Shown here in pieces: positions 44,986 to 53,031 of a DNA stretch of 64,000 bases. This DNA comes from Haladaptatus halobius (GTDB lineage: Archaea; Halobacteriota; Halobacteria; Halobacteriales; Haladaptataceae). The notes under the pieces were generated by a model, which saw nothing but the letters and a program-made list of their open reading frames with translations, had not been told where the DNA came from and searched no databases. Both the position numbers and the translations under genes were made by a program. The stretch is taken from the NCBI RefSeq assembly GCF_020618475.1, contig NZ_CP085340.1:186001-250000 (forward strand), in the 5' to 3' direction. How positions within the stretch are numbered: position 1 is the first letter of the stretch; each line of letters opens with the position of its first letter.

Positions 44986-45171
44986 GTGTTCTTCCTCCTC
45001 GTGACACCGATGATGCACGACTTCTGGGCCGTTCCGGAGGAACAACGAGAAAACGAGATGCAGCACTTCCAGAAGGGCATCATGTTATTGGGTGCAGCGC
45101 TGGTGTTCCTCGTGCTCGGCGACGAGACGTGGGCGTACGCGCTCAATAGCTTTCGGGATGTGAACTCATGA
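44986..45171 (+). pseudogene. C-terminal fragment of a DoxX-family membrane protein
   Basis: The frame reads VFFLLVTPMMHDFWAVPEEQ, RENEMQHFQKGIMLLGAALV and FLVLGDETWAYALNS. The T-P-x-M-H-D-F-W motif, then E-M-x-H-F-x-K-x-x-x-L-x-G, is the second half of DoxX proteins, which are usually four-helix membrane proteins of about 130-160 residues. The N-terminal two helices are missing. Together with the AhpD-like and VOC remnants it completes a typical thiol/quinone-stress trio. Confidence 0.7.
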
Positions 45172-45661
45172 CTCTCGGAATTCTCAACGCAACCGTCGAC
45201 AGGGGAGTACAATCGCTAACGAGCAGGTGATCCAGCATGTGCCTCTCTGGACCGGTCTGGTTGCTGGCCGCGACTGTGCCCTGCCGAGAGTTGAGTATCC
45301 CATTGGCGTGCAGTCGGTCGACTGCGTCCCCCAGTGATCTAAACTCTATGTCATGGTTGAGTAACGGCTTCGTAGCAGAGCCACTGACAGTCCAGCAAAC
45401 CATAAACTCTCAACCGTCAGGATTGATCTGCCCGGCCAACACCGGGTGAGAGGCCTGCGCCTTTAGGCGTGGGATGATGTCAGTCTGGTATCTTATTACA
45501 CTTCTTCGATCACGGTTGCTCTCGTCCAGCGGGGAGGGCCGCATGGTCACTGGAGACGTGACACTGCTGGTGATACGGTTCCTGTTGGACCGGTAGAACG
45601 TCGCAGCGACCGCAACCGACGCTACAGAAACTATTTGTTAGTCTCGAAATTCAATCCACCT
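45172..45661. other. Intergenic holding an IS605-type 3' region
   Basis: No gene. 45237-45482 looks like the 3' noncoding part of an IS1341/IS605 element (see next entry). 45483-45661 carries the AGE promoter; no clear TATA choice. Confidence 0.5.
45237..45482 (+). mobile_element. Orphan TnpB-element right end, possible omega-RNA source
   Basis: The segment ends with stem-loops CCCGG-CCAACA-CCGGG (about 45431-45445) and GCCTGCGCCTTTAGGCGTGG (from 45453), followed by GATGATGTCA, typical of the right end of haloarchaeal IS1341/IS605 elements. In such elements this region encodes the guide (omega/sotRNA) RNA whose 3' end runs into flanking DNA. No tnpB remains here. Confidence 0.55.
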
Positions 45662-46852
45662 ATGGCTGACTCCCGGTTCAGGAATCCAGCGGTGCTCCGC
45701 AATCAGATCATCCAAGTCCTCAATTTCTATTATCCAGACATCCTCGACATACACTATGGTGGAATTATCGCTCAGTTGGACGAGCGAGACGGCCACGTGT
45801 ACGATTCGCGGACGAAACACCTCGTGGCGAACGCGCGAGCGGTTCACAATTTCAGCGTGGGCACGATGCTCGATGGGCCAGTGTGGTGTCGGACGGCAGC
45901 GGAGTGGGGGTTGCAGTCGCTCTCGACGCACCACTGGGACGACTTCCACGAGGGCTACGATTGGCTGCTGGAGGGGAGAGACACCGTCGACGCGACGCGA
46001 TACTGCTACGGACACGCGTTCGTCCTTCTCGCCGCCGCGAGAGCTCTGCAAGCCGGAATTGACGGCGCTCGAACTGAACTCGATCGCGCGTTCGGCGTCA
46101 TCGAAGACCGATTCTGGGAGGAGAGGTACGGACTGTGTGCTGATCAGGCGTCCGAAGACTGGGCACACGTCGAGTCCTATCGCGGACTAAACGCGAACAT
46201 GCACACCCTCGAAGCACTGCTGGCGGCGTACGAGGCCACCGAGGAGCAGGTGTTCCTCGACAGGGCGACCGCGATCGCCGACAACATCCGATCGGACGAT
46301 ACCGACGGCATGAACGACCTGCTGTGGGAGCACTACACGTCGTCGTGGGAGCCCGATTTCGAGTACAATCGGGACCAACCCACCCATCAGTTCCGCCCGT
46401 GGGGGTACATGGCCGGCCACCACGCCGAGTGGGCCAAACTCCTGCTCGTACTGCACGAGCACCAGCCGGAGAAGTCGCTCGTGGATCGAGCGGAGGAGTT
46501 GTTCGAAGCGGCGATCGACATCGGATGGGACGACGAGTACGGCGGATTCTACTACACTGTCGACGAGGACGGGGATCCGGTGGTGAGCGACAAGTACAGC
46601 TGGGCACACACCGAAGCCATCGGTGCGGCCGCACTGCTTGGAACCTACGACGAATCGTATCTGGAGTGGTACGACCGGCTCTGGGAGCACGCGGAGACCA
46701 ACTTCGTCAACCCGAGACACGGGAACTGGTATGAGCGCCTGACCCGCGAGCACGACCGCGACGACCCGAACCGGAACGTCGCGGTCGAGCCGGGGTACCA
46801 CCCACTCAACAACGCATGGGTTGCGATGCAGGCGTTCGAAGGGGCGGACTGA
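45662..46852 (+). CDS. AGE-family epimerase/isomerase (mannose or acylglucosamine 2-epimerase-like)
   Basis: 396 residues from ATG 45662 (MADSRFRNPAVLRNQIIQVL); the open frame extends nine codons upstream. The (alpha/alpha)6 barrel shows the AGE/YihS markers: KHLVANARAVHNFSVGTMLD, THHWDDFHEGYDWLLEGRDT, YCYGHAFVLLAAARALQAGI, YRGLNANMHTLEALLAAYEA, RPWGYMAGHHAEWAKLLLVL and KYSWAHTEAIGAAALLGTY. The conserved histidines (NANMHT, GHHAEWAK, WAHTEA) are in place. The reaction is probably mannose to fructose or glucose interconversion in the cytosol, feeding products of the GH92/GH47 enzymes into central metabolism. A broken paralogue lies at 39037-39789. Confidence 0.9.
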   Translation: MADSRFRNPAVLRNQIIQVLNFYYPDILDIHYGGIIAQLDERDGHVYDSRTKHLVANARAVHNFSVGTMLDGPVWCRTAAEWGLQSLSTHHWDDFHEGYDWLLEGRDTVDATRYCYGHAFVLLAAARALQAGIDGARTELDRAFGVIEDRFWEERYGLCADQASEDWAHVESYRGLNANMHTLEALLAAYEATEEQVFLDRATAIADNIRSDDTDGMNDLLWEHYTSSWEPDFEYNRDQPTHQFRPWGYMAGHHAEWAKLLLVLHEHQPEKSLVDRAEELFEAAIDIGWDDEYGGFYYTVDEDGDPVVSDKYSWAHTEAIGAAALLGTYDESYLEWYDRLWEHAETNFVNPRHGNWYERLTREHDRDDPNRNVAVEPGYHPLNNAWVAMQAFEGAD

Positions 46853-47152
46853 TTCTCTCGCTTCCTTGCACGCATTCTACGAGACACCGCCGGATCGATC
46901 CGCTTTGTCCGTTCACTTCCGGGACGTCGACGGGATCGTCCCGCGCTTCAACGAGACGTTCATCGATCAAGGGAACTACGACGCCTACGAGATCCTATCA
47001 CTGCTGGACGAGGTCGGATTCGAAGGAATGATCATTCCCGATCACGTCCCACACGTGGAAAGCGATTCCGATTGGAACACCGAGACCGCGCCAACGCCGT
47101 CGGCTATCTGAACGGGATGCTCACGGCAATCCACCACGAACGAGACACGTGA
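46853..47152 (+). pseudogene. C-terminal fragment of a UxuA-like (mannonate dehydratase) protein
   Basis: Directly after the AGE stop the frame reads SLASLHAFYETPPDRSALSV, HFRDVDGIVPRFNETFIDQG, NYDAYEILSLLDEVGFEGMI and IPDHVPHVESDSDWN. The V-H-F-R-D and P-D-H-V-P motifs are those of the UxuA/TIM-barrel family. After SDWN one extra base shifts the frame; the family ending RANAVGYLNGMLTAIH is then read to TGA at 47152. About three quarters of the gene is missing. A complete family member is at 52009-52986, but this fragment is not identical to it. Confidence 0.75.
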
Positions 47153-47221
47153 CGGTGCGCTCTCGACGACGACCCGATCCCTCGAACTAGAATTAAGTCG
47201 GTGGCCTCTGAGTAAAGGGGT

Positions 47222-48010
47222 ATGGAAGCAGCGAGGCACACCGACCGAACGGTCATCGTTACCGGTGCGGCGAGCGGCATCGGCCGTGGCATCGCGAAAC
47301 GCTTCGGGGAAGAGGGCGCGAAAGTGGTCGTCGCCGACCCCCGAAGAGAGCCGAAACAGGGCGAGAAGTACGACACGGATGTGACCACACCGACCGATGA
47401 ACTCGTCCGCAAGGAGACGTCGGGAACCGCGACGTACGTCGAGACGGACGTCGGCGATCCGGAGAGCGTCGTTGCCATGGTCGAAACCACGGTCGACACG
47501 TACGAGGGCGTCGACGTGCTCGTCAACAACGCCGGCATTCAGATCGTGGGGGATTCTCAGACGACGAGTGTCGAGGACTGGCAGCGTTCGATCGACATCG
47601 ACCTCAGCGGTGCCTTCTACTGTGCGAAGTATGCGATCCCGCACCTCAAAGAGAGCGAGGGACAAATCATCAATATCGGCTCCGTTCGCGGCTTCGAAGG
47701 CGGCGGCGGGCCGCCGTACGCGGCTGCGAAAGGTGGCGTGGTCAACATGACGCGCGACCTCGCGATGGAACTCGGCGACGACAACGTCAGGGTGAACTGC
47801 ATCAATCCGGGCTACATCGAGACGCCGCTGCAAGACATCGTTACCGAAGAGGGCATGGAGAAGTCGAAAGAGCAGACGCTGCTTCCGCACTTTGGTCTCC
47901 CCGAGGACATCGGCGATGCGGCCGTCTTCCTCGCCAGCGAGGAAGCGGGGTTCATCACCGGCGCGAACCTCCCAGTCGACGGCGGGTGGCTCACACACAG
48001 CGGGCTGTGA
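47222..48010 (+). CDS. Short-chain dehydrogenase/reductase, sugar dehydrogenase-like
   Basis: 262 residues. The Rossmann motif TGAASGIGRGIAKRFGEEGA binds NAD(P). NNAG follows at VDVLVNNAGIQIVG, the catalytic Ser is in INIGSVRGFEGGGG, and the Y-x-x-x-K is YAAAKGG. The end ASEEAGFITGANLPVDGGWL is the usual SDR closing motif. A slightly longer loop at residues 42-70 (QGEKYDTDVTTPTDELVRKE) distinguishes it from plain glucose dehydrogenases. In this cluster it probably oxidises the anomeric carbon of a hexose or deoxyhexose to a lactone, or a sugar-acid intermediate. It is convergent with the RraA gene. Confidence 0.85.
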   Translation: MEAARHTDRTVIVTGAASGIGRGIAKRFGEEGAKVVVADPRREPKQGEKYDTDVTTPTDELVRKETSGTATYVETDVGDPESVVAMVETTVDTYEGVDVLVNNAGIQIVGDSQTTSVEDWQRSIDIDLSGAFYCAKYAIPHLKESEGQIINIGSVRGFEGGGGPPYAAAKGGVVNMTRDLAMELGDDNVRVNCINPGYIETPLQDIVTEEGMEKSKEQTLLPHFGLPEDIGDAAVFLASEEAGFITGANLPVDGGWLTHSGL

Positions 48011-48049
48011 GTCTCGGCATCACCCGAGAATCTCGTCACGCCCGAAATT

Positions 48050-48712
48050 TCAGAACACGCCGAACTCGTCATACGCATCGATCGGCGCCATTCCCGATCG
48101 GACGGCGTCGCGAACCTCGTTCTCGGTACCCGCGAGTTCTTCGGCCTCTTCGAGGACCGAGACGCGAACGGATTCGGGGACGACCACGACGCCGTCGACG
48201 TCACCGACGACGACATCGCCGGCGTGGACTTCGACGCCACCGATGACGGCCGATTCCCCCCAGTCGAGGATCTCCCACCGGGGAACGGCGTCCGCTGGCG
48301 TCCGGTAGCGTGAGAATACCGGGAACTCCTCTTCGAGGATGTGCGAGACGTCCCGTACGCCACCGTCGATGACCGCTCCCCGAGCACCCTGCGCGGTCAA
48401 CGCGACGACCGAGAGTTCGCCGAGGTGGGCGGCAACGTTGTCGTTCGTCTGGTACGCGAGCACGCTGTCTTCGGGCGCGTCGCCGAGCATTCGGAGGATG
48501 TTGCGCATGTTCTCGTCGGAGTCAATGGACCGGTTCGGGCGACCGACGACCGGGAAGGCGATGCCGGCGGTCGTCATTTCGTCACGGAGCGGCGAAACGT
48601 CGGCCAACACGGTCTGATCTTCCATACCGCGATCGTCAAGCACGTCGACGACGGCACCGGGATACAGCCGCTCGTAACGGTCACATAATTCCGTCTGTGC
48701 TGGTTTGCTCAT
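48050..48712 (-). CDS. RraA-family aldolase-like protein
   Basis: 220 residues, MSKPAQTELCDRYERLYPGA at the start. The RraA/HMG-aldolase fold is shown by AVVDVLDDRGMEDQTVLADV, AGIAFPVVGRPNRSIDSDEN, LGELSVVALTAQGARGAVID, GGVRDVSHILEEEFPVFSRY and VHAGDVVVGDVDGVVVVPES. The G-x-R-G-x-x-x-D-G-x-x-R-D metal/pyruvate-binding motif is complete, which favours a class II aldolase or decarboxylase role on a 4-hydroxy-4-methyl-2-oxoglutarate-like or 2-keto-3-deoxy acid over the RNase-E inhibitor role. Fits the sugar-acid pathway here. Starts divergently from the LLM oxidoreductase with about 115 bp between. Confidence 0.85.
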   Translation of the reverse strand: MSKPAQTELCDRYERLYPGAVVDVLDDRGMEDQTVLADVSPLRDEMTTAGIAFPVVGRPNRSIDSDENMRNILRMLGDAPEDSVLAYQTNDNVAAHLGELSVVALTAQGARGAVIDGGVRDVSHILEEEFPVFSRYRTPADAVPRWEILDWGESAVIGGVEVHAGDVVVGDVDGVVVVPESVRVSVLEEAEELAGTENEVRDAVRSGMAPIDAYDEFGVF

Positions 48713-48827
48713 ACGGACAAAGGGACGGGCAACTGCAATAATCTATCCACGCCGTCTCCGACTCGTCTCGATCGTTCCGGTGGGTTCACCCCCAAACAAT
48801 TATTCGCGTTGCAAGCAGAGGCATCGT

Positions 48828-49832
48828 ATGCAGTTTGACTGGATGGTCCAGTGTTACGCTGGAGCAGGCGTTCACCGGGACACTCCGATGCTCAAAACTG
48901 TCGACCGTGACACCGTGATGAACGGGGTAGATACTGCGGTAGATGCAGGGTTGGAGGGTCTCTGGGCGCCCGATCACTTCATGCTCGGGCCCAAAGCCGA
49001 AGAGTACGAGGTGTGGACGCTGTTGAGTGCCCTCGCAGAACGAACAGACGACGTCGACATCGGATCACTTGTAGGATCTATTACATATCGGAACCCGGCC
49101 CTGCTGGCGAAGATGGCGACGACGGTCGACATCCTCTCCGAGGGACGGCTCCGCCTCGGCCTCGGCGCCGGCTGGCATGAGGAAGAACATCATGCGTACG
49201 GGTTCGACTTCCCGGACATCGAGACGCGGATCGAGATGCTGGAAGAGAGCGTCCGGATCGCGAAAGCGATGTTCACCGAAGACGTCCCGACGTTCCGGGG
49301 CGATCACTTCAGCATCGACGAGGCGCTGAACAATCCAAAGCCCGTGAGCGAACCATACCCACCGATAGTCATCGGCGGTGCTGGACCCCGGATGCTCAGA
49401 CTCATCGCACGCCACGCGGACGAGTGGAACGTCGAGATCAGCGCCAGAGCGCGGGGCAAGCCCATCGAGTTCAAGGTAAAGAAGTTCGACGACTACCTCG
49501 AAAACGAAGGACGAGATCCCGACGACGTTGAACGATCCTGGTTGGCGCACGTGCTCGTTCGCGAGGGCGAGACCGCCGTCGAGGAAGCCGTCGACGATAT
49601 CTTCCCACTCCCGTGGGGCGAGGAGTCCGACATGGAGGACCAGCAGTTGACCGACGCCGAGGACGCCCGGGACCGAGGCAGCATGCTCATCGGCACGCCG
49701 TCGCAGGTGGCGACGCAGATCGAAGGCATCCGCGACCTCGGTTTCGACAAGCTCCAGTTGATGTTCCTCGACTTCCCCGACACGCACACCATGGAACTGT
49801 TCGGCGACGATGTCGTTCCCGAATTCCAGTAG
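48828..49832 (+). CDS. LLM-class F420-dependent oxidoreductase
   Basis: 334 residues from ATG 48828 (MQFDWMVQCYAGAGVHRDTP). The luciferase-like TIM barrel shows GLEGLWAPDHFMLGPKAEEY, TYRNPALLAKMATTVDILSE, GRLRLGLGAGWHEEEHHAYG, YPPIVIGGAGPRMLRLIARH and the end IEGIRDLGFDKLQLMFLD. The G-L-G-A-G-W-x-E-E-E signature is typical of F420-using members, and haloarchaea make F420. Role in this locus is unclear; it may oxidise a sugar or alcohol. The following broken aldo/keto reductase frame overlaps its 3' end. Confidence 0.85.
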   Translation: MQFDWMVQCYAGAGVHRDTPMLKTVDRDTVMNGVDTAVDAGLEGLWAPDHFMLGPKAEEYEVWTLLSALAERTDDVDIGSLVGSITYRNPALLAKMATTVDILSEGRLRLGLGAGWHEEEHHAYGFDFPDIETRIEMLEESVRIAKAMFTEDVPTFRGDHFSIDEALNNPKPVSEPYPPIVIGGAGPRMLRLIARHADEWNVEISARARGKPIEFKVKKFDDYLENEGRDPDDVERSWLAHVLVREGETAVEEAVDDIFPLPWGEESDMEDQQLTDAEDARDRGSMLIGTPSQVATQIEGIRDLGFDKLQLMFLDFPDTHTMELFGDDVVPEFQ

Positions 49833-50872
49833 CCCACGTCCGTCTAATCCGGGTAATTGCCGGAAGACCACCGACATCGGAATTAAGTCCATCTGTTTCG
49901 GAACGTGGCGCTTCGGGAAAGAGACCGGTGGCGTCGTCGAAACGGACAGAGAGGACGCACACGATCTGCTCGACGCCGCGTGGGAACACGGAATCAACTT
50001 CATTGACACGGCGAACGTCTACGGGACGCATCACGGAACCAGCGAGGAGTACATCGGTGACTGGCTCGACGATCACGACCGCGAGGACTTCGTCATCGCC
50101 TTGGAGGTGTACTTTCTCTTCGATGGATGGGGCGATCCCGGCCCAAGCGACTCGGGGTTCGGACGTAAGCACATCCGGACGCAGATCGATGGTACGCTCG
50201 ACCGACTGGGAACGGACTACCTCGACCTCTACTACATCCACCGCTGGGACGACGACGTTCCGATAGAGACGACGCTGTCGACGCTTTCCGACCTCGTTCG
50301 CGAGGGCAAGATCAACCACCTTGGCGCGGGCACGATGGCCGCCTGGAAGCTCACGAAGGCGCTCTGGAAATCCGACGTTAACGGCTGGGAGCGTTTCGAC
50401 GTCACGCAACCGCTCCACCACGCCGGCTACTACGGGGACGTGGCGGAGTACCTCGACGTCTATGCCGATCAGGACATCGCGGTCTGTCCGTACTCGCCGC
50501 TCGCGGAGGGGGTTCCTCACCGACAAGTACGAGCGCGTTGATCGGGACGACCCTGAGGCGGTGGAGGCTCCGGACGGAACTCGGGGAGCGTTCGACGACT
50601 TCTTCGGCGACTGGTACGTGTCCGAACGCGGCTGGAGGGTACTGGACGTCGTTCGCGAGGTCGCAGACGAGGTAGACGCGACGCCCGCCCAGGTGTCGCT
50701 ACGGTGGCTGATGGAGTGGGACGAGATCACCTGTATTCCGATCGTCGGGGCGCGTACCCCCGAACAGTTGGAAGAGAACGTCGCCGCGACGGAGGTCTCG
50801 CTCTCCGACGAGCAGTGGGACCGCATCATGAACGCACGATACAATCCCGAAGGAGACCTCTGGGGGCACTAA
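49810..50872 (+). pseudogene. Aldo/keto reductase with a frameshift in a G-run
   Basis: The first frame reads TTDIGIKSICFGTWRFGKET, AHDLLDAAWEHGINFIDTAN, YLDLYYIHRWDDDVPIETTL and IAVCPYSPLAEG, ending out of register at 50541. The next frame continues FLTDKYERVDRDDPEAVEAP, DEVDATPAQVSLRWLMEWDE and EQWDRIMNARYNPEGDLWGH to 50872. The shift lies in a run of five G near 50508-50513 and is a single-base insertion. The start is also unclear: the usual M-E-Y-R-x-L-G is degraded to GNCRK. Catalytic Asp/Tyr (FIDTANVYG) are present. A sequencing error in the G-run cannot be excluded. Confidence 0.8.
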
Positions 50873-50970
50873 ACCTCACCCTCGTCGATCGTCGCCGCTC
50901 GCTCTTCACCTCAATCGGTGCACCGGAGTAGTTGCCAACCGGTTAGGGGCTGTGATCCGCCCTGTCGGAG

Positions 50971-51432
50971 TCACTTGGATTGCGACCTGACGTACGTCAC
51001 CGGACAGGGAGACCCGAGGAAGACGTTCTGTGCCGTGCTGCCGAAGATGGCCTTGCCAGCGGGCGATCGATCGCCACCCGAGATGACGATGCGGTCCGCG
51101 TCGTTCGTTTCGGCGATCTTGTTGGTACTCTCGGCGACGGTTCCAACGACGCCGCGGACATCGTGTGCGACGTCGTGTTCATCGAACAGTTCCTCGAGGT
51201 GCCGGATCGACTGGTGACGTTCCAGTACGACGTCGACGTCCTCTTCGGTCGCTTTCGGGTAGTTGAGTTCTTCTGCGACCTCGTCGAACTGTTTTTTGCT
51301 GAATACATGAGTGAGAATAACCGTCACGTCGGTCGGTTTCGCGACCTGCAGTACCACCCGTGCAAGTCGATCCAGTCGGTCGTCGTCTCGCGGACCGATC
51401 GCGAGAACGATGGTGTCAAGTGAAGTATCCAC
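50971..51432 (-). CDS. Universal stress protein-like, single domain
   Basis: 153 residues if GTG 51432 is the start (VDTSLDTIVLAIGPRDDDRL, which matches the usual D-T-x-L-L-A-V-G-P opening); the frame is open to an ATG at 51468. The Usp fold shows RLARVVLQVAKPTDVTVILT, VFSKKQFDEVAEELNYPKAT and the C-terminal nucleotide-loop GGDRSPAGKAIFGSTAQNVF. Haloarchaeal relatives with R-x-S-P-x-G-K-A-x-F-G-S-x-A-Q usually lie next to transporters or sugar genes. Likely a small regulatory or stress protein. It is not obviously in an operon; the rhamnose mutarotase gene starts upstream on the same strand. Confidence 0.8.
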   Translation of the reverse strand: MDTSLDTIVLAIGPRDDDRLDRLARVVLQVAKPTDVTVILTHVFSKKQFDEVAEELNYPKATEEDVDVVLERHQSIRHLEELFDEHDVAHDVRGVVGTVAESTNKIAETNDADRIVISGGDRSPAGKAIFGSTAQNVFLGSPCPVTYVRSQSK

Positions 51433-51504
51433 CAGGGTGGCCTTCGTATGCCGTCGAGAAAATACCACCGGTCAGTCGAACGGTTCCCCCGGCGCCTTCG
51501 CGGG

Positions 51505-51852
51505 TCACGCTTTCTCGGGGTCGAATCGCCAGATGCACTCCATGAACGGAATACCGGATTCGGGATCGGCGTCGACGTCGACGCCTTCCTTCTTAAACTG
51601 GCCCGTGTACCGTTCCCACTCTGCGACCTCCTCGTCGCCGTCGACCGCGTCGTGGTACGCGTCGAGATCGACACACTCCAGAATGCAGACCGCGATGTCG
51701 TCGCGAACGTAGAGTTCGAACTCCGTGAGGCCACCCCGTTCCATCGTGTCGGTCACGGCGTCCGGGACGTCGTCGTGGGCCTCGACGTACGCCTCACGCT
51801 GGTCGGGATCGAGTCGCTGAACGTAGACGGCTCGCTCTGTTTCGGCTGCCAT
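51505..51852 (-). CDS. rhaM: L-rhamnose mutarotase
   Basis: 115 residues from ATG 51852 (MAAETERAVYVQRLDPDQRE). The ferredoxin-like fold of RhaM (PF05336) is clear: AYVEAHDDVPDAVTDTMERG, GLTEFELYVRDDIAVCILEC, WERYTGQFKKEGVDVDADPE and the ending PFMECIWRFDPEKA. Conserved His in E-A-H-D-D-V and the W-x-Y segment match the active site. It interconverts alpha- and beta-anomers of L-rhamnose or a similar deoxyhexose (L-fucose, by family knowledge), speeding up the dehydrogenase step. This is the best pointer to a deoxyhexose as substrate of the 47-59 kb cluster. Confidence 0.85.
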   Translation of the reverse strand: MAAETERAVYVQRLDPDQREAYVEAHDDVPDAVTDTMERGGLTEFELYVRDDIAVCILECVDLDAYHDAVDGDEEVAEWERYTGQFKKEGVDVDADPESGIPFMECIWRFDPEKA

Positions 51853-52008
51853 GCCCACAACGACTCCAACCGAACGCATGAGTGTTACGCCGGGTGCTTC
51901 GACCGGTCATACGGAATTCGACCCGGTTCACGCGAGGTGCGCTAGCGCCGTTCATCGGGCGTCACGCCCGCGTCGGTCCGAGGATATTAGTACCGTAGCG
52001 GATACACG

Positions 52009-52986
52009 TTGTGTATAGTTTCGCCTGCACTCATCCTCCCGCCGGAGCCCGACGAACGCTGGCAGCTCGCGACCCAGATGGGCGTGGAAAAAGCGGTCAT
52101 CCACCCGCTCGAGATCGGTGACGGGCGCACCTACTGGACCTACGACGACCTCCAGGGACTCTACAACTGGCTCACGAACGCCGGACTGGAGTTCGCCATC
52201 CTCGAGGGATCAGTTCCCATCTCCGACCGTGTTCGACTGGGTCGCGAGGGCCGCGACGAGGACATCGAGGTGTTCAAGCGGTTCCTCCGGAACTGTGGGG
52301 AGGTCGGCATTCCGGTCGTCTGTTACGACTGGATGGCCGGCGTTCGGTGGGCTCGAACCGCCGCCCACGTCGAATCGCGGGGTGGGTCCTACGTCACGGA
52401 GTTCGACCTCGCGAAAGTACAGGGCGGTCCCACCTCCGATACCGCCAACGCGACGCACGAAGACGTTTGGGAAGCGCTGGAACACTTCCTTCGGGAAGTG
52501 ACGCCGGTTGCCGAGGAAGTCGGCGTGAAACTCGGTCTGCACCCGGACGATCCGCCCCGCCGCTCGCTCAGAGGCACCCCCCGAATCGTCGACAGCGTCG
52601 AAGCCTACGACCGCGTCCTCGACGCGTACGACAGCGAGTACAATGGCGTCACGTTCTGTCAGGGGAGCTTCGCGGCGATGGGCGTAGACATCCCTGAAGC
52701 CATCGAGCACTTCGGTGATCGCATCAACTTCGTTCACTTCCGCGACGTCGAAGGCGACGCCGATCGATTCGTCGAGACGTGGCACGACGATGGCCCAACG
52801 GACATGCTGGCGGCGATGCGTGCCTACGAGGAGCACGTCGACGACAACGTTCCGATGCGGCCGGACCACGTCCCGACGATGGCCGGCGAGGACAACTCGA
52901 ACCCTGGCTATCACACGAACGGCCGACTCTTTGTCATCGGCTACATGCGCGGGCTTCGCGAACAGGTGCGTGCAGATAGGTCGTAG
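52009..52986 (+). CDS. UxuA-like (mannonate dehydratase family) TIM-barrel enzyme
   Basis: 325 residues, with an unusual TTG start at 52009; no ATG or GTG in frame precedes the conserved opening LILPPEPDERWQLATQMGVE. The TIM barrel shows CYDWMAGVRWARTAAHVESR, KLGLHPDDPPRRSLRGTPRI, GVTFCQGSFAAMGVDIPEAI, INFVHFRDVEGDADRFVETW and RPDHVPTMAGEDNSNPGYHT. His, Cys, His and Asp metal ligands of UxuA (LHPDDPP, TFCQGS, VHFRD, RPDHVP) are all in place. It should dehydrate an aldonate such as mannonate to the 2-keto-3-deoxy acid. A fragment of a second family member is at 46853-47152. Ends in TAG. Confidence 0.85.
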   Translation: MCIVSPALILPPEPDERWQLATQMGVEKAVIHPLEIGDGRTYWTYDDLQGLYNWLTNAGLEFAILEGSVPISDRVRLGREGRDEDIEVFKRFLRNCGEVGIPVVCYDWMAGVRWARTAAHVESRGGSYVTEFDLAKVQGGPTSDTANATHEDVWEALEHFLREVTPVAEEVGVKLGLHPDDPPRRSLRGTPRIVDSVEAYDRVLDAYDSEYNGVTFCQGSFAAMGVDIPEAIEHFGDRINFVHFRDVEGDADRFVETWHDDGPTDMLAAMRAYEEHVDDNVPMRPDHVPTMAGEDNSNPGYHTNGRLFVIGYMRGLREQVRADRS

Positions 52987-53031
52987 GTACGGGCAGACAG
53001 GGAGTCGGGACGATCTGACGATCTCCTTCAA

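Noticed and set aside
46098..46801. Long minus-strand frames under the AGE epimerase gene
   Set aside because: Antisense shadows; the plus-strand gene has complete family motifs.
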